Source: an uncultured Lacticaseibacillus sp. (lineage in GTDB: Bacteria; Bacillota; Bacilli; Lactobacillales; Lactobacillaceae). Taken from it: DNA of 30,548 nucleotides. The notes beneath the pieces are model-generated. The model did not search any database. It saw nothing but the letters and a program-made list of their open reading frames with translations, and was not told the DNA's origin. Shown one piece after another: positions 1 to 8,666 of the stretch. Both the position numbers and the translations under genes were made by a program. Where the stretch lies: the NCBI GenBank assembly GCA_934370925.1, contig CAKRNG010000023.1:1-30548 (forward strand), read 5' to 3'. Numbering within the stretch: the first letter of the stretch is position 1; each line of letters starts with the position of its first letter.

Positions 1-186
1 TGCACCGCCTCCATCAATTCTACGTTAATGCTCAACTTCTGACCGGGGCACTGCGCTCTGTGATTCGTCGCGCGCCAGAAGACTGCCCCCTAACATACAA
101 AGCAGGCCTGGTAGAAATCCTAAGTTCGGGATTTCCACCAGGCCTGCTTTGTATACCGGGGCCAAACCGTCTTCTGGCGCAGCCTC
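1..186 (+). repeat. MITE-like palindromic element, copy 1 (left part cut off by the window)
   Basis: This segment aligns without gaps to 1246-1431, with 10 differences in 186 positions. It contains nested inverted repeats. One stem pairs 72-83 with 169-180; an inner stem pairs 99-110 with 139-150, then continues towards the loop around 121-127. Three of the stem pairs covary between the two copies (78/174, 101/148 and 109/140). The element ends in GGCGCAGCCTC, and a T-run follows at about 189-195, so as RNA it could also act as a terminator for whatever lies to the left. No transposase is encoded. The ORFs that cross it are palindrome artefacts. Confidence 0.85.
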
Positions 187-218
187 GCTTTTTTTGTTTT
201 TCACGTAGGGGCAGTAGC

Positions 219-247
219 TTGACACGCCAACGTGAAACCGTTACCCT
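219..247 (+). promoter_or_regulatory. Possible promoter of the thiT transcript
   Basis: A perfect -35 box TTGACA (219-224) is followed after 17 nt by a weak -10, TACCCT (242-247). A better-looking TATATA/TATAAG lies at 253-260, but its spacing from the -35 is too long. Either choice would start transcription just before the TPP aptamer at 267. The -35 is clear; the -10 is ambiguous. Confidence 0.4.
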
Positions 248-266
248 TCTTTTATATAAGATAGCC

Positions 267-352
267 ACCACAAAGGGGAGCCGTGCGCTGAGATTGGATG
301 AACATCCTAAACCCTTCGAACCTGTTCGTTAGTACGAGCGTAGGAATTGTGG
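267..352 (+). promoter_or_regulatory. TPP riboswitch (THI element) aptamer
   Basis: The conserved THI-box strings are present in order: GGGGAGCC (275-282), GCTGAGA (287-293), ACCCTTCGAACCTG (311-324), GTTAGTACGAGCGTAGGAA (328-346). The closing helix P1 can form between CCACAA (267-272) and TTGTGG (347-352). It lies about 215 nt upstream of thiT, a thiamine transporter gene, which is exactly the kind of gene TPP represses. Identification rests on the sequence motifs and on the gene downstream. Confidence 0.93.
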
Positions 353-360
353 AAATGAGA

Positions 361-541
361 GTGGGGGCCACGACCAAGTGCGCGGTCTGCAAATACCTAA
401 ATTGATGGCACATTAACCGGTGCGCCTGAAATAAGGTGTGTTTGTAGATGACGTTTCTTGAAGTGTGACCCCCATTTTTGACTCTATGTGGTGACTCTGA
501 GGGTGAGGCTGGGCAAAATGGTTTGGTCTAGCCTCATCCTC
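361..541 (+). promoter_or_regulatory. Leader between TPP aptamer and thiT: candidate expression platform
   Basis: Two inverted repeats are visible. GTGGGGGCCAC (361-371) can pair with GTGACCCCCAT (about 466-476), with two G-U pairs. TTTTT follows at once, which looks like a long-range rho-independent terminator. A second hairpin pairs 499-510 with 530-541 (12 bp, one mismatch). It ends about 13 nt before the thiT Shine-Dalgarno and could influence translation. Which of them is switched by TPP cannot be decided by eye. Confidence 0.45.
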
Positions 542-565
542 AAATCCAAAATAGAGGTGGTCTAT

Positions 566-1129
566 ATGGCTCAGAAGAAGTTGTCGATCTTAGTGGAAGG
601 CGCCGTCATGGTGGCCTTTGCGGAAGCACTCGAATACATTCCGCATACAGTTGGGGTTTCTGCAATTGAGGTGCAGTTTGGCCTGATTCCGGTTGTTTTG
701 TACGCATTGCGCCGTGGGGTTCAACCGGGGATTTTAGCCGGATTTGTCTGGGGAATCCTGGACATGTTGTTGCGTGGCTTTTCCGGTGGGAGTGTGCTGA
801 ACGTTTGGCAGGGACTCCTAGAATTCCCCGTCGCGTTTGCCTTAGTTGGCCTGGCGGGAATTGCAGCGCGAGGGTTACGGTCAGCATCAAGTAACCGTGG
901 TGCCAAGTTGATTGTGTACGGGACCGTTGTGGGAACAGTCGCCAAGTATGCGTGTCACTTCATTGCGGGCATCGTGTATTGGGGAAGTTACGCACCAAAA
1001 GGGCAGTCTGCTTGGCTGTACTCGTTGATCATCAACGGTGGATCCGCAATTGTTTCAACGATTGTCGCAACGTTGGTATTAGTTGCCATTAAACTCGCTG
1101 CACCCAGATTGTTTCGGGTTCAAGCTTAA
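566..1129 (+). CDS. thiT: Thiamine transporter ThiT (ECF S-component)
   Basis: This is the membrane substrate-binding subunit of an energy-coupling factor transporter for thiamine. It borrows the shared EcfA/EcfA'/EcfT module, which is encoded elsewhere. The protein has 187 residues, normal for the family, and about six hydrophobic segments. The family's thiamine-binding signature is present: Glu86, and the segment from His131 through Trp139, Tyr152 and Asn157 (HFIAGIVYWGSYAPKG and onward). These match known ThiT binding residues with a constant offset. Start: I chose ATG 566, which has GAGGTGG 5 nt upstream, over a longer in-frame start at 488 inside the riboswitch leader. Regulation by TPP is inferred from the upstream aptamer. 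Palindromic elements flank the gene on both sides. Confidence 0.93.
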   Translation: MAQKKLSILVEGAVMVAFAEALEYIPHTVGVSAIEVQFGLIPVVLYALRRGVQPGILAGFVWGILDMLLRGFSGGSVLNVWQGLLEFPVAFALVGLAGIAARGLRSASSNRGAKLIVYGTVVGTVAKYACHFIAGIVYWGSYAPKGQSAWLYSLIINGGSAIVSTIVATLVLVAIKLAAPRLFRVQA

Positions 1130-1146
1130 TAGCGGATATTAAAAAA

Positions 1147-1431
1147 GTGGGTGCGCCATAAGTCCAAAGCACACGAAGGTTACATCCTAGTCGAGTTACG
1201 TGCCCCAGAAGTCTACGCTTAACCCAGAATTGATTGCGGTGGAAGTACACCACCTCCATCAATTCTACGTTAATGCTCAACTTCTGACCGGGGCACTGCG
1301 CTCTGTGATTCGTCGCGCGCCAAAAGACTGCCCCCTAACATACAAGACAGGCCCGGTAGAAATCCTAAGTTCGGGATTTCCACCGGGCCTGCCTTGTATA
1401 CCGGGGCCAAACCATCTTTTGGCGCAGCCTC
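1147..1431 (+). repeat. MITE-like palindromic element, copy 2 (complete, ~285 bp)
   Basis: The ends are imperfect terminal inverted repeats: 1147-1164 against the reverse complement of 1414-1431, matching at 13 of 18 positions around a core TGCGCCA. Inside are two large hairpins. One pairs about 1200-1242 with 1251-1297; the other spans about 1317-1425 and is the same stem seen in copy 1. The element is non-coding and has no transposase, so it fits a non-autonomous element or a selected structured repeat. I saw no convincing target-site duplication. It sits between the stop of thiT and the convergent DUF4044 gene. Confidence 0.85.
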
Positions 1432-1446
1432 TTATGTATAAAAATG

Positions 1447-1563
1447 TTACATGAAGCCGCTAAGTGCACCGATAACGGCGCCCAGGACGGTGACGATTAA
1501 CATCATCCAAACAACAACCTGTGTGATTTTGGCGATAGTACTCTTCTTTTTCTTCTGGCTCAC
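1447..1563 (-). CDS. DUF4044-family microprotein (38 aa)
   Basis: On the minus strand a GTG start (1561-1563) opens a 38-residue protein. It begins MSQKKKKSTIAKI and continues into one hydrophobic helix, about residues 15-34, ending in SGFM. The layout of a lysine-rich N-terminus, a TQVVVWMMLIVTVLG-type helix and a total length under 50 residues is that of the DUF4044 family. That family is found in lactobacilli near mraZ and DUF3397. An AGAAGG sequence lies about 11 nt before the GTG. The frame stays open further upstream without an ATG, so the start is not certain. The function is unknown. Usually I would expect this gene to point with the dcw cluster; here it faces thiT. Confidence 0.72.
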   Translation of the reverse strand: MSQKKKKSTIAKITQVVVWMMLIVTVLGAVIGALSGFM

Positions 1564-1760
1564 TGAATTCACAACCTTCTGTACGATTTCTTGCTCTAGT
1601 CTACCTGTTTTCGCACCTAACCGCAATGAACTGAAGAAAAATTGAACATGAAAGTAATATATAGTACGCTTTGAGTGAAGCTACCGAAATACGTCGCCGT
1701 TAAGTGGCACGTCCTCGGTCTTAGTCGAAAGTAAGATAAGCGAATTGATGAGGTCTAAAA

Positions 1761-2096
1761 ATGATGTTTGTCACTTTGATTTTACCCGTTGTGTGGTTGT
1801 GCGTGAGCGTCCTCGGATTTTTTCTGGTTCAGCGTTTCAGGTGGGGGCGAATCCCAGGTTTTCTCCTGCCGGTTGTTAATGCGTTGGCCATTTGGTTTCT
1901 TGTTGGGGGAGCCAGCCCAGATTACTTCTTTATGTGTTTATGTATGGCTGCATTAGGGGGAATTGTATGGGCTTTATTCACCGTAAGTCGCGACGATGAT
2001 TTGTTATTTATCCGCTATGGTCGGCAAATGAGTTTTATATTGGGAATATTCACCACAGTTTGGTGGGTGGGGGCGCTGGTTGGAATTGCGTCGTAA
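1761..2096 (+). CDS. DUF3397 family membrane protein
   Basis: This is a 111-residue protein with four predicted membrane helices, about residues 4-23, 31-49, 55-73 and 88-108. Size, hydrophobicity and position directly upstream of mraZ agree with the DUF3397 family of lactobacilli, whose function is not known. ATG 1761 is preceded by an AGG-type Shine-Dalgarno about 7 nt upstream. A strong terminator follows at 2154-2188, so the gene is transcribed separately from the dcw cluster. The family call comes from context and topology as much as from residues. Confidence 0.8.
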   Translation: MMFVTLILPVVWLCVSVLGFFLVQRFRWGRIPGFLLPVVNALAIWFLVGGASPDYFFMCLCMAALGGIVWALFTVSRDDDLLFIRYGRQMSFILGIFTTVWWVGALVGIAS

Positions 2097-2153
2097 ATGA
2101 GTTGGAATGGGTTACATGTGGGCGAATCTCCCACCTACCCACCACATTATATA

Positions 2154-2188
2154 AAAGGTCGAAGATAGCCTATCTTCGGCCTTTTTTT
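2154..2188 (+). terminator. Rho-independent terminator after the DUF3397 gene
   Basis: A 12-bp stem pairs AGGTCGAAGATA (2156-2167) with TATCTTCGGCCT (2171-2182) around a 3-nt loop. A run of seven T follows at 2182-2188. Confidence 0.93.
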
Positions 2189-2249
2189 GCGAACATTTGT
2201 CCGCTTTTTCGTTATTAATCTTTTCATTTTGGTAACATTAGGTTTCTTT

Positions 2250-2283
2250 GGGGTAAATTGTGGAGCGAAGTGGGGGATTGTGG
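2250..2283 (+). promoter_or_regulatory. MraZ operator: four GTGG-like boxes at 10-nt period
   Basis: GGGG (2250) and GTGG (2260, 2270, 2280) start exactly 10 nt apart, immediately upstream of mraZ. MraZ proteins are known to bind arrays of short G-rich direct repeats with about one helical turn of spacing in their own promoter. This array is therefore the expected autoregulatory site. A possible promoter is TTGGTA (2229-2234) with GTAAAT (2253-2258), 18-nt spacer, which would place the boxes over the -10 and start site. Confidence 0.78.
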
Positions 2284-2315
2284 TAGACTTGGCATTATGG
2301 AAGGGGTGCCGGCGC

Positions 2316-2747
2316 ATGTTCATGGGTGAATATCATCACAACCTTGATGCAAAAGGCCGCCTGATTGTTCCGGCAAAGTTCCGTGAACAGTTAGGGGCCA
2401 ACTTCGTGTTGACCCGTGGCATGGACGGCTGTTTGTTTGGCTACCCCGATTCTGAATGGCAGGCACTGCAGGCCAAGCTTGCACAGTTACCGTTGACCAA
2501 GAAGGATGCGCGAACCTTCGTGCGTTTCTTATATTCAGCGGCAACGGAATGTGAAGTCGATAAGCAGGGCCGAATTAACGTTCCGAAGTCATTAATGGAT
2601 CACGCAGCACTGGATAAAGAATGCGTGCTGGTCGGCGTTGCGAACCGCATTGAAGTGTGGAGCGCAGAACGCTGGCAATCATTTGCCGATTCGGCGGCGG
2701 AAGACTTCGATGAAATCTCCGAAAATCTAATGGACTTTGGGTTATAA
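2316..2747 (+). CDS. mraZ: Transcriptional regulator MraZ
   Basis: This DNA-binding protein of the AbrB/SpoVT superfamily controls the dcw operon. It has 143 residues, the usual length. Both family repeats are visible: [13 protein letters not shown] at residues 11-23 and DKQGRINVP at 82-90. I chose ATG 2316, which begins with the family's near-invariant [11 protein letters not shown] and has AAGGGG upstream. The longer in-frame start at 2187 would run through the operator. It is the first gene of the cluster and lies four nucleotides before rsmH. Confidence 0.96.
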   Translation: MFMGEYHHNLDAKGRLIVPAKFREQLGANFVLTRGMDGCLFGYPDSEWQALQAKLAQLPLTKKDARTFVRFLYSAATECEVDKQGRINVPKSLMDHAALDKECVLVGVANRIEVWSAERWQSFADSAAEDFDEISENLMDFGL

Positions 2748-2751
2748 AAAC

Positions 2752-3690
2752 ATGGAATACACACACGAAACGGTACTTTTACACACCGCAGCAGATGAAT
2801 TGAATATTAAACCCGATGGTATTTACGTTGACGCAACGTTAGGACGCGCGGGCCACACACAGCAAATTCTCGGTCAGTTAACGGCTGGGGGGCAATTGTA
2901 CGCATTTGATCAAGACGCAGATGCAATTGCGGCTGTCCGTCGTGCCCTGGTGCCATTTCCTGAGCAGTTGCACTTGTTGCACACAAACTTCCGTAACCTG
3001 ACATCGGCGTTGGCAGATGAAGGCGTTAACGGTGTTGACGGAATTCTGTATGACTTGGGTGTTTCAAGCCCCCAGTTTGATGATTCAGGCCGTGGCTTCT
3101 CTTATCGTTTCGATGCCCCCCTCGACATGCGCATGGATCAGAGCCAAGAATTAACGGCCCGGACGATTGTGAATGAATGGGCGTTTGGTGATTTAGTGCG
3201 TATCTTCTCCCGATATGGGGAAGAGAAGTTCGCAAAACAAATTGCCCGTCAAATTGAACGGGCACGGGAAGAAAAGCCCGTTGAAACCACGTTCGAACTT
3301 GTGGAACTCATCAAGGCAGGGATTCCTGCCGCTGCACGGCGGACGGGTGGTCACCCCGCAAAGAAGACGTTCCAGGCATTGCGCGTTGCGGTGAACGATG
3401 AGCTGGGCGCACTGGAAGATTCACTTGCGGCTGCCCTGAAGCTGGTGAACGTCGGTGGCCGTGTTGCGGTCATCACGTTCCAGTCATTGGAAGACCGTCT
3501 TGTGAAAACAATGTTCCGGGAAGTTTCTTCAACACCGGACATTCCACGTGGCTTACCGGTGATGCCCGACCAAATGCAGGCACCCTTTAAGTTAGTTTCA
3601 CGTAAGCCGATTTTACCGACAGATGAAGAAATTGAACAAAACCACCGTGCCCACAGCGCAAAGCTCCGGGTCATTGAACGATTGATTTAG
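2752..3690 (+). CDS. rsmH: 16S rRNA (cytosine-1402-N4)-methyltransferase RsmH (MraW)
   Basis: SAM-dependent methyltransferase that modifies C1402 in the decoding centre of 16S rRNA. The protein has 312 residues. The SAM-binding motif DATLGRAGH is at residues 27-35. Other family landmarks are [14 protein letters not shown], a DMRMD loop, [18 protein letters not shown] and a C-terminal [13 protein letters not shown]. Start: ATG 2752, four nucleotides after the mraZ stop; an in-frame TTG at 2737 would overlap mraZ. No strong Shine-Dalgarno is seen for either, so translation may be coupled to mraZ. Confidence 0.96.
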   Translation: MEYTHETVLLHTAADELNIKPDGIYVDATLGRAGHTQQILGQLTAGGQLYAFDQDADAIAAVRRALVPFPEQLHLLHTNFRNLTSALADEGVNGVDGILYDLGVSSPQFDDSGRGFSYRFDAPLDMRMDQSQELTARTIVNEWAFGDLVRIFSRYGEEKFAKQIARQIERAREEKPVETTFELVELIKAGIPAAARRTGGHPAKKTFQALRVAVNDELGALEDSLAAALKLVNVGGRVAVITFQSLEDRLVKTMFREVSSTPDIPRGLPVMPDQMQAPFKLVSRKPILPTDEEIEQNHRAHSAKLRVIERLI

Positions 3691-3703
3691 GAAGGTGATG
3701 ATG

Positions 3704-4087
3704 ATGGTGGACAATACAGCACGCGTACTTAACCCACAGCCAGTTCAACCAGAAACCCCACAAACAACAACTCAGGTTAGCCCACGCATCCAGTCGGCAC
3801 CGAAGACCAAGCATGTTGCATACTCCCCAATCGAACGGGTTCTGATTGGGGCCATCGCACTTGCGGTCACGGCACTCGCAATTTTGTGTCTTTTCGCTCA
3901 GTTTGGCCTCTCTGGGGCACAACGCACACTCCAAGACACGCAAACGAAGATTAGTCAGGCATCGACACAGATCGATACATACCAGCAGTCCGTTAGTGAA
4001 CTAACTGATTCTTCCCGATTGACAGCCTTTGCCAAGGCACACGGCTTGACCGTAATTGAGGGCAGCATCAAGCGGGCGGTCAAATGA
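3704..4087 (+). CDS. ftsL: Cell division protein FtsL
   Basis: Small bitopic divisome protein that bridges DivIB/DivIC and PBP2B at the septum. The 127-residue product has a disordered, Pro/Gln/Thr-rich N-terminus, one membrane helix at about residues 46-66 and an extracellular coiled coil at about 70-105. Three ATG codons follow each other (3698, 3701, 3704) after AGGAAGGTG. I prefer 3704 because it sits 8 nt from the Shine-Dalgarno. Identification is by topology, size and position between rsmH and the PBP gene, since FtsL is poorly conserved. Its end overlaps the next gene by 4 nt. Confidence 0.88.
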   Translation: MVDNTARVLNPQPVQPETPQTTTQVSPRIQSAPKTKHVAYSPIERVLIGAIALAVTALAILCLFAQFGLSGAQRTLQDTQTKISQASTQIDTYQQSVSELTDSSRLTAFAKAHGLTVIEGSIKRAVK

Positions 4088-6246
4088 GCAAGCGGAAGCG
4101 TCGCTATTTAACAGAAAAGCAGATGTTTAATCATCTGCGTAAAAACCGCCAGTGGTTCGGGCTTTTCCTGATGCTACTGACGGTTCTTGCGTTGTTTGCG
4201 TGTGTATGGAAATATGCTGTTATTATCGGCGGTCACACTGATGCACATAATTTGACGAAGAGCCGGGTGACGCAGCTGACAAAGACGGAAATTGTGGCGG
4301 CAAAGCGTGGGAGCATTGTGGATAGTGATGGGAATGCCATTGCGTCGACGGGGAGTACATACACGATCTACGCGGTGCTCAAACCTCAATATAAGGGTGA
4401 CAAGAGCAAGACGGTTGTGGACAAAGACAAAACGGCCGAGAAGCTGGCGAAGTACCTGAATATGTCGAAAAGTGACATTCTGAAACGGCTAAACCCAAGC
4501 AAGTCACAAACAACGCAGGTTGAGTTTGGGGCTTCTGGGAAGGGCCTCAGTCTGGCGACAAGGCAGGCAATCGAGAAAGAAAAGCTACCGGGAATTCATT
4601 TTCAGACAACTGCGGCACGTTTGTATCCGAATGGTATTTTTGCTTCACACGAAATTGGCCGTACCCAAGCCGTCGAAAAGGACGGCGTCACGAAGCTTAA
4701 GGGCATTATGGGGCTCGAAAAGTCCTTTAATAAGATTTTGAGTGGTCGTCACGGTAGCGAACAGGTGCAGAAGGATAGTTTTGGGTATACCATCTCGGGC
4801 ACGAAGCAAAAAATTAAAAAGGCAGAAAACGGCGGAACAGTCTACACAACACTGAATAGCAACCTGCAAAGTTATCTGGAAACCCTCATGACGAAGGTAC
4901 AAGACAAATATTCGCCAAAGACTATGACGGCAACCTTGATGAATGCGAAGACAGGCGCGATACTTGCAACAAGTCAGCGTCCAACTTATGAACCAACAAC
5001 GGGTAGCGGTCTGAATAATACTTGGCAGAATATGCTGGTTGAAACGCAGTACGAACCGGGATCCGTTATGAAGATTATGACGCTTGCGTCGGCAATCGAT
5101 AGTGGCAACTACAACCCGAACCAGTACTATAAGACCGGTAAAATTCGCGTGGCGGATACCGATATCTATGACTCGCACCGCTCTGGGTGGGGCATGATTC
5201 CGCTGAGCGAGGCCTTTACGCGTAGTAGTAATGTCGGGATGGTTAAGCTTGAACAGGCGATGGGCGCGAAGACGTGGCTATCTTACTTGCACAAGTTCGG
5301 CTTTGGGTCTAAAACCAACATGCCGTTTAGTGGCGAAAGTTCTGGTGGTATTTCTTATGGGAGTACGCCAGAACAAGCTAGTACCGCGTTCGGGCAAGCC
5401 ATTAACGTGACGGTTGCCCAAATGCTTCGCGCTATGTCAGCTGTTGCGGGCAACGGCCAAATGGTTCAACCACGAATCGTGTCCAAAACCGTTGCGGGTG
5501 ACGGAACGGTGACGAAGTACCAAAAGAAGAAATTAGCGAAGGTGGTTAGCGCCAGTGCTGCAAAGCAAGTACGGGCGGCCATGGTCAAGGTGGTTAACGA
5601 TGAGATTGGGACTGGTGGCGCATACGCCATGAAGGGTGTCGATGTCGGGGTAAAAACCGGGACGGCGCAGATTTCAAGTAGTAATGGTTACCTGACTGGT
5701 GCGCACGATTACATTTACAGTGTCGGCGGTATGATTCCAAGTAAGAACCCGAAGTACATCATTTACATCACCATGAAGCAGCCAAACATCACGGATTCGT
5801 CCGTGACGGCGCCAGAAGTCATGGCAACCATTTTCAAGCCCCTCATCAAGCGTGCATTAGCCCTTGATAGTGGGGACGACAGTGACATTGCAGGGGATAT
5901 GGTGAAGGTCGCTGATTATAATGGTAAGTCGCTGACAACGGCAAAGGCAGCGTTGAAAAAAGCTGGCTTTGATGTGGCGGTTGTTGGTACGGGGAACAAG
6001 GTGGTCCAACAGCTCCCAATTGCCAACAAGAAGGCCATGGCGGGCAGCCGCGTGATTCTGATGACGAACGGGGCGATGACCATGCCGTCCGTGAGTGGTT
6101 GGGGTAAATCGGATGTGTTAAAATTGGCGCAGATTACCGGCGTGAAAATTACGCTGAAGGGGGAAGGGTATGCAAGTGCTCAGACCCTGAAGGCAGGCTC
6201 GTTGATAACGGGTGATGGCGGAACCGTCACCTTTACAAGTAAGTAA
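4084..6246 (+). CDS. pbp2B: Penicillin-binding protein 2B (septal class B transpeptidase with PASTA domains)
   Basis: Septal peptidoglycan transpeptidase, the FtsI counterpart. It has 720 residues: a short cytoplasmic N-terminus, a membrane anchor at about 25-48, a dimerisation domain, then the transpeptidase domain. The catalytic motifs are complete: SVMK (Ser327, Lys330), SSN (381-383) and KTG (524-526). Two PASTA repeats occupy about 604-661 and 662-720, as in PBP2B/PBP2X-type proteins of lactic acid bacteria. The ATGA overlap with ftsL indicates translational coupling. Nothing in the active site suggests loss of function. Confidence 0.94.
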   Translation: MSKRKRRYLTEKQMFNHLRKNRQWFGLFLMLLTVLALFACVWKYAVIIGGHTDAHNLTKSRVTQLTKTEIVAAKRGSIVDSDGNAIASTGSTYTIYAVLKPQYKGDKSKTVVDKDKTAEKLAKYLNMSKSDILKRLNPSKSQTTQVEFGASGKGLSLATRQAIEKEKLPGIHFQTTAARLYPNGIFASHEIGRTQAVEKDGVTKLKGIMGLEKSFNKILSGRHGSEQVQKDSFGYTISGTKQKIKKAENGGTVYTTLNSNLQSYLETLMTKVQDKYSPKTMTATLMNAKTGAILATSQRPTYEPTTGSGLNNTWQNMLVETQYEPGSVMKIMTLASAIDSGNYNPNQYYKTGKIRVADTDIYDSHRSGWGMIPLSEAFTRSSNVGMVKLEQAMGAKTWLSYLHKFGFGSKTNMPFSGESSGGISYGSTPEQASTAFGQAINVTVAQMLRAMSAVAGNGQMVQPRIVSKTVAGDGTVTKYQKKKLAKVVSASAAKQVRAAMVKVVNDEIGTGGAYAMKGVDVGVKTGTAQISSSNGYLTGAHDYIYSVGGMIPSKNPKYIIYITMKQPNITDSSVTAPEVMATIFKPLIKRALALDSGDDSDIAGDMVKVADYNGKSLTTAKAALKKAGFDVAVVGTGNKVVQQLPIANKKAMAGSRVILMTNGAMTMPSVSGWGKSDVLKLAQITGVKITLKGEGYASAQTLKAGSLITGDGGTVTFTSK

Positions 6247-6274
6247 TAAGCAGATAGAAATTGAGGTTAGTTTC

Positions 6275-7237
6275 ATGCAATTAGCACAGATTTTGATTCC
6301 GTTCGTGTCGGCGTTCGCCATTACGGTTTTAGTTTTACCTTTCTTCATTTACTACATGCGTCTGAAGAAGGAAGGCCAGATGATTCGCGAAGAGGGACCT
6401 AAGTGGCACGAGAAGAAGAGCGGCACGCCCACCATGGGGGGCCTCATCTTCATTCTTGCCATTGTGGTGACGGTCTTCTGGTTTGGTAAGTGGCAGGATC
6501 GTCTGACAACTTCCGCGTTAATGGCCTTGTTCATTTTCGTTCTGTACGGGGCACTTGGCTTTAGTGATGACTTTGTGAAGGTCAGCTTAAAACGGAACTT
6601 GGGGTTGCGGGCTTGGCAGAAGTTGCTTGGACAGTTAGTCGGTGCGGGTATCTTCCTGGCCGTTTTCTTCCATGAAGGCTTCAAACCAGAAATTGCGGTG
6701 CCATTCATTGGTACCGTGAATAGTGCCTGGTTCTACGTACTCTTTGCGGCGGTTTGGCTCGTCGGCTTTAGCAATGCGGTTAACCTGACGGACGGTCTGG
6801 ATGGCCTTGTTGCGGGGCAAGCCAGTATTGCGTTTGGCACCTACGCCATTATCGCTGCCCGGATGGGACGTTCAGATGTTGAACTAATCTGTTTGGCGGC
6901 CATCGGGGGACTTCTCGGGTTCCTGATGTACAACCACAAGCCCGCCCGAATCTTCATGGGGGATGCGGGGAGTTTGGCACTGGGTGGCATGTTGGCTGCC
7001 GTTGCGCTGATGCTCCATCAGGAATGGTCTTTACTCCTGATTGGGATTGTCTTCGTTTGTGAAACCGCCAGCGTGATGCTTCAAGTGGCATCCTTCAAGC
7101 TGACCGGCAAGCGAATTTTCAAAATGGCACCAATTCACCACCACTTCGAAATGCTGGGGTGGAGTGAATGGCGCGTGGATATCACGTTCTGGCTGGTCGG
7201 TTTGGCTGCCAGCGTGATTTACCTAGTGATATTTTAG
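6275..7237 (+). CDS. mraY: Phospho-N-acetylmuramoyl-pentapeptide transferase MraY
   Basis: Membrane enzyme that makes lipid I from UDP-MurNAc-pentapeptide and undecaprenyl phosphate. It has 320 residues and about ten membrane segments. Family signatures: [10 protein letters not shown], the [12 protein letters not shown] metal-site motif, [11 protein letters not shown] and the C-terminal [20 protein letters not shown] chose ATG 6275 ([10 protein letters not shown]), which has GAGG 8 nt upstream. An in-frame start at 6212 would overlap pbp2B by 35 nt and add a charged, atypical N-terminus. Confidence 0.96.
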   Translation: MQLAQILIPFVSAFAITVLVLPFFIYYMRLKKEGQMIREEGPKWHEKKSGTPTMGGLIFILAIVVTVFWFGKWQDRLTTSALMALFIFVLYGALGFSDDFVKVSLKRNLGLRAWQKLLGQLVGAGIFLAVFFHEGFKPEIAVPFIGTVNSAWFYVLFAAVWLVGFSNAVNLTDGLDGLVAGQASIAFGTYAIIAARMGRSDVELICLAAIGGLLGFLMYNHKPARIFMGDAGSLALGGMLAAVALMLHQEWSLLLIGIVFVCETASVMLQVASFKLTGKRIFKMAPIHHHFEMLGWSEWRVDITFWLVGLAASVIYLVIF

Positions 7238-7288
7238 AATGGCCGTTTAAAAATCAAAAAGTTCAGTGAATAGAAAGAAGTTTCAATC

Positions 7289-8644
7289 ATGAAGGCAATT
7301 AGTGATTATCAGAATAAAAAGGTATTAGTATTGGGGCTCGCGAAGAGCGGGTTGAACGCGGCACGCTTACTTAACCGGTTGGGCGCTTACGTGACGGTGA
7401 ACGATGCGAAGGATTTTCACGAAAATCCAGATGCACAGGCACTCGTTGAAGATGGCATTCGGGTCATCAGTGGGGGACACCCCGTTGAACTACTTGACGA
7501 AAGTTTCGAACTGATGGTCAAGAACCCAGGAATTCCATACACAAATCCCATGGTGGTTCGTGCACGCGAACTAAACATTCCGATTATCACTGAACCAGAA
7601 TTGGCTTACGAAGTTTCAGAAACAGACTGGGTTGCCGTCACCGGGACGAACGGGAAGACCACGACCACGACCTTGATTGGCCTGATGCTCAATGCGGACG
7701 GACAAGTGGCGCACGCAGCGGGGAATATTGGGATTCCACTCAGTCAGGTTGCTCAGGACGCCAAAACGGGTGAGACCATTGTGGCAGAACTCTCAAGTTT
7801 CCAGCTGATGGGCATCACAGCGTTGCACCCTCACGTAGCTGTTTTAACGAACATTTATGAGGCGCACCTTGATTATCACGGCAGTCGTGAGAACTACATT
7901 GATGCGAAAATGCGCATTACGATGAACCAAACCGCTGATGATTTCTTCGTGATGAACTGGGATTTACCCGAAATGCACGAACTGGCAAAACGGTCCAAGG
8001 CGCAGATTGTGCCATTCTCACATGAGGGCGTTGCGGGTGCGCGCGCAACGGTTGAAAATGGGCAGTTCATGTTCGATGGTGAGGCGATTATGCCCGTTTC
8101 AGAACTGAAGATTCCGGGTCAGCACAACGTTGAGAACGCGCTGGCAGCCATCGCGGTGGCAAAATTGCACGGGGTCGCAAATGCGGCGATTGAACAAGTG
8201 CTTAGTACCTTTACGGGCGTGAAACACCGAATTCAGTACGTTAAAACGGTGAACGACCGCCGTTTCTACAATGACAGCAAGGCCACGAATGTCGAAGCTG
8301 CAAGTGTGGCAATTACCGCTTTTGACGCACCTGAAGTACTTATCGCGGGGGGACTTGATCGCGGGTTGTCCATGGATGACCTCATCCCACTCATGCAGAA
8401 ACACGTTAAGGCGTTGGTGACGTATGGTGAAACCGCCGAATTGATGGCAGAAGTTGCAGAGAAGGCGGGCGTGGCTGATATTCAGCGCGTTGCCACGCTG
8501 GATGAGGCTGTCCCTGCCGCCTATAAGGCAAGTCAGGCCGGCGATGTGGTGTTGCTTTCACCCGCTGCAGCTAGTTGGGATCAATTCAACACGTTTGAGG
8601 AGCGCGGCGACTTGTTCATCGCGGATGTTGAAAAGCTCGGCTAA
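7289..8644 (+). CDS. murD: UDP-N-acetylmuramoylalanine-D-glutamate ligase MurD
   Basis: Cytoplasmic Mur ligase that adds D-glutamate to UDP-MurNAc-L-alanine. The protein has 451 residues, typical of MurD. The N-terminal Rossmann-like domain starts KVLVLGLAKSG. The ATP P-loop GTNGKTT is at 119-125. The Mur signatures NIYEAHLDYHG, KHRIQYV and YNDSKATN follow. A 51-nt gap separates it from mraY, and only a weak AGAAAG ribosome site is visible before ATG 7289. Confidence 0.96.
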   Translation: MKAISDYQNKKVLVLGLAKSGLNAARLLNRLGAYVTVNDAKDFHENPDAQALVEDGIRVISGGHPVELLDESFELMVKNPGIPYTNPMVVRARELNIPIITEPELAYEVSETDWVAVTGTNGKTTTTTLIGLMLNADGQVAHAAGNIGIPLSQVAQDAKTGETIVAELSSFQLMGITALHPHVAVLTNIYEAHLDYHGSRENYIDAKMRITMNQTADDFFVMNWDLPEMHELAKRSKAQIVPFSHEGVAGARATVENGQFMFDGEAIMPVSELKIPGQHNVENALAAIAVAKLHGVANAAIEQVLSTFTGVKHRIQYVKTVNDRRFYNDSKATNVEAASVAITAFDAPEVLIAGGLDRGLSMDDLIPLMQKHVKALVTYGETAELMAEVAEKAGVADIQRVATLDEAVPAAYKASQAGDVVLLSPAAASWDQFNTFEERGDLFIADVEKLG

Positions 8645-8666
8645 AGAACATGGAGGAGGAACCATC

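Noticed and set aside
60..332. Plus-strand ORF (90 aa) and minus-strand ORFs over the left end
   Set aside because: They run through the palindromic element and the TPP aptamer, are near mirror images of one another on the two strands, and have no ribosome site.
1..1431. CRISPR array or IS element as explanation of the repeats
   Set aside because: Only two long copies with no short spacer-repeat periodicity, and no transposase is encoded in or between them.
1200..1454. Plus-strand ORF of 84 aa in the second repeat copy
   Set aside because: It lies wholly in the palindromic element and shares its residues with the ORF of copy 1 only because the DNA is repeated.
1451..1645. Plus-strand ORF of 64 aa
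   Set aside because: The minus strand of the same bases encodes a DUF4044-like microprotein, and the plus-strand product is low-complexity Thr/Ile/Phe without a ribosome site.
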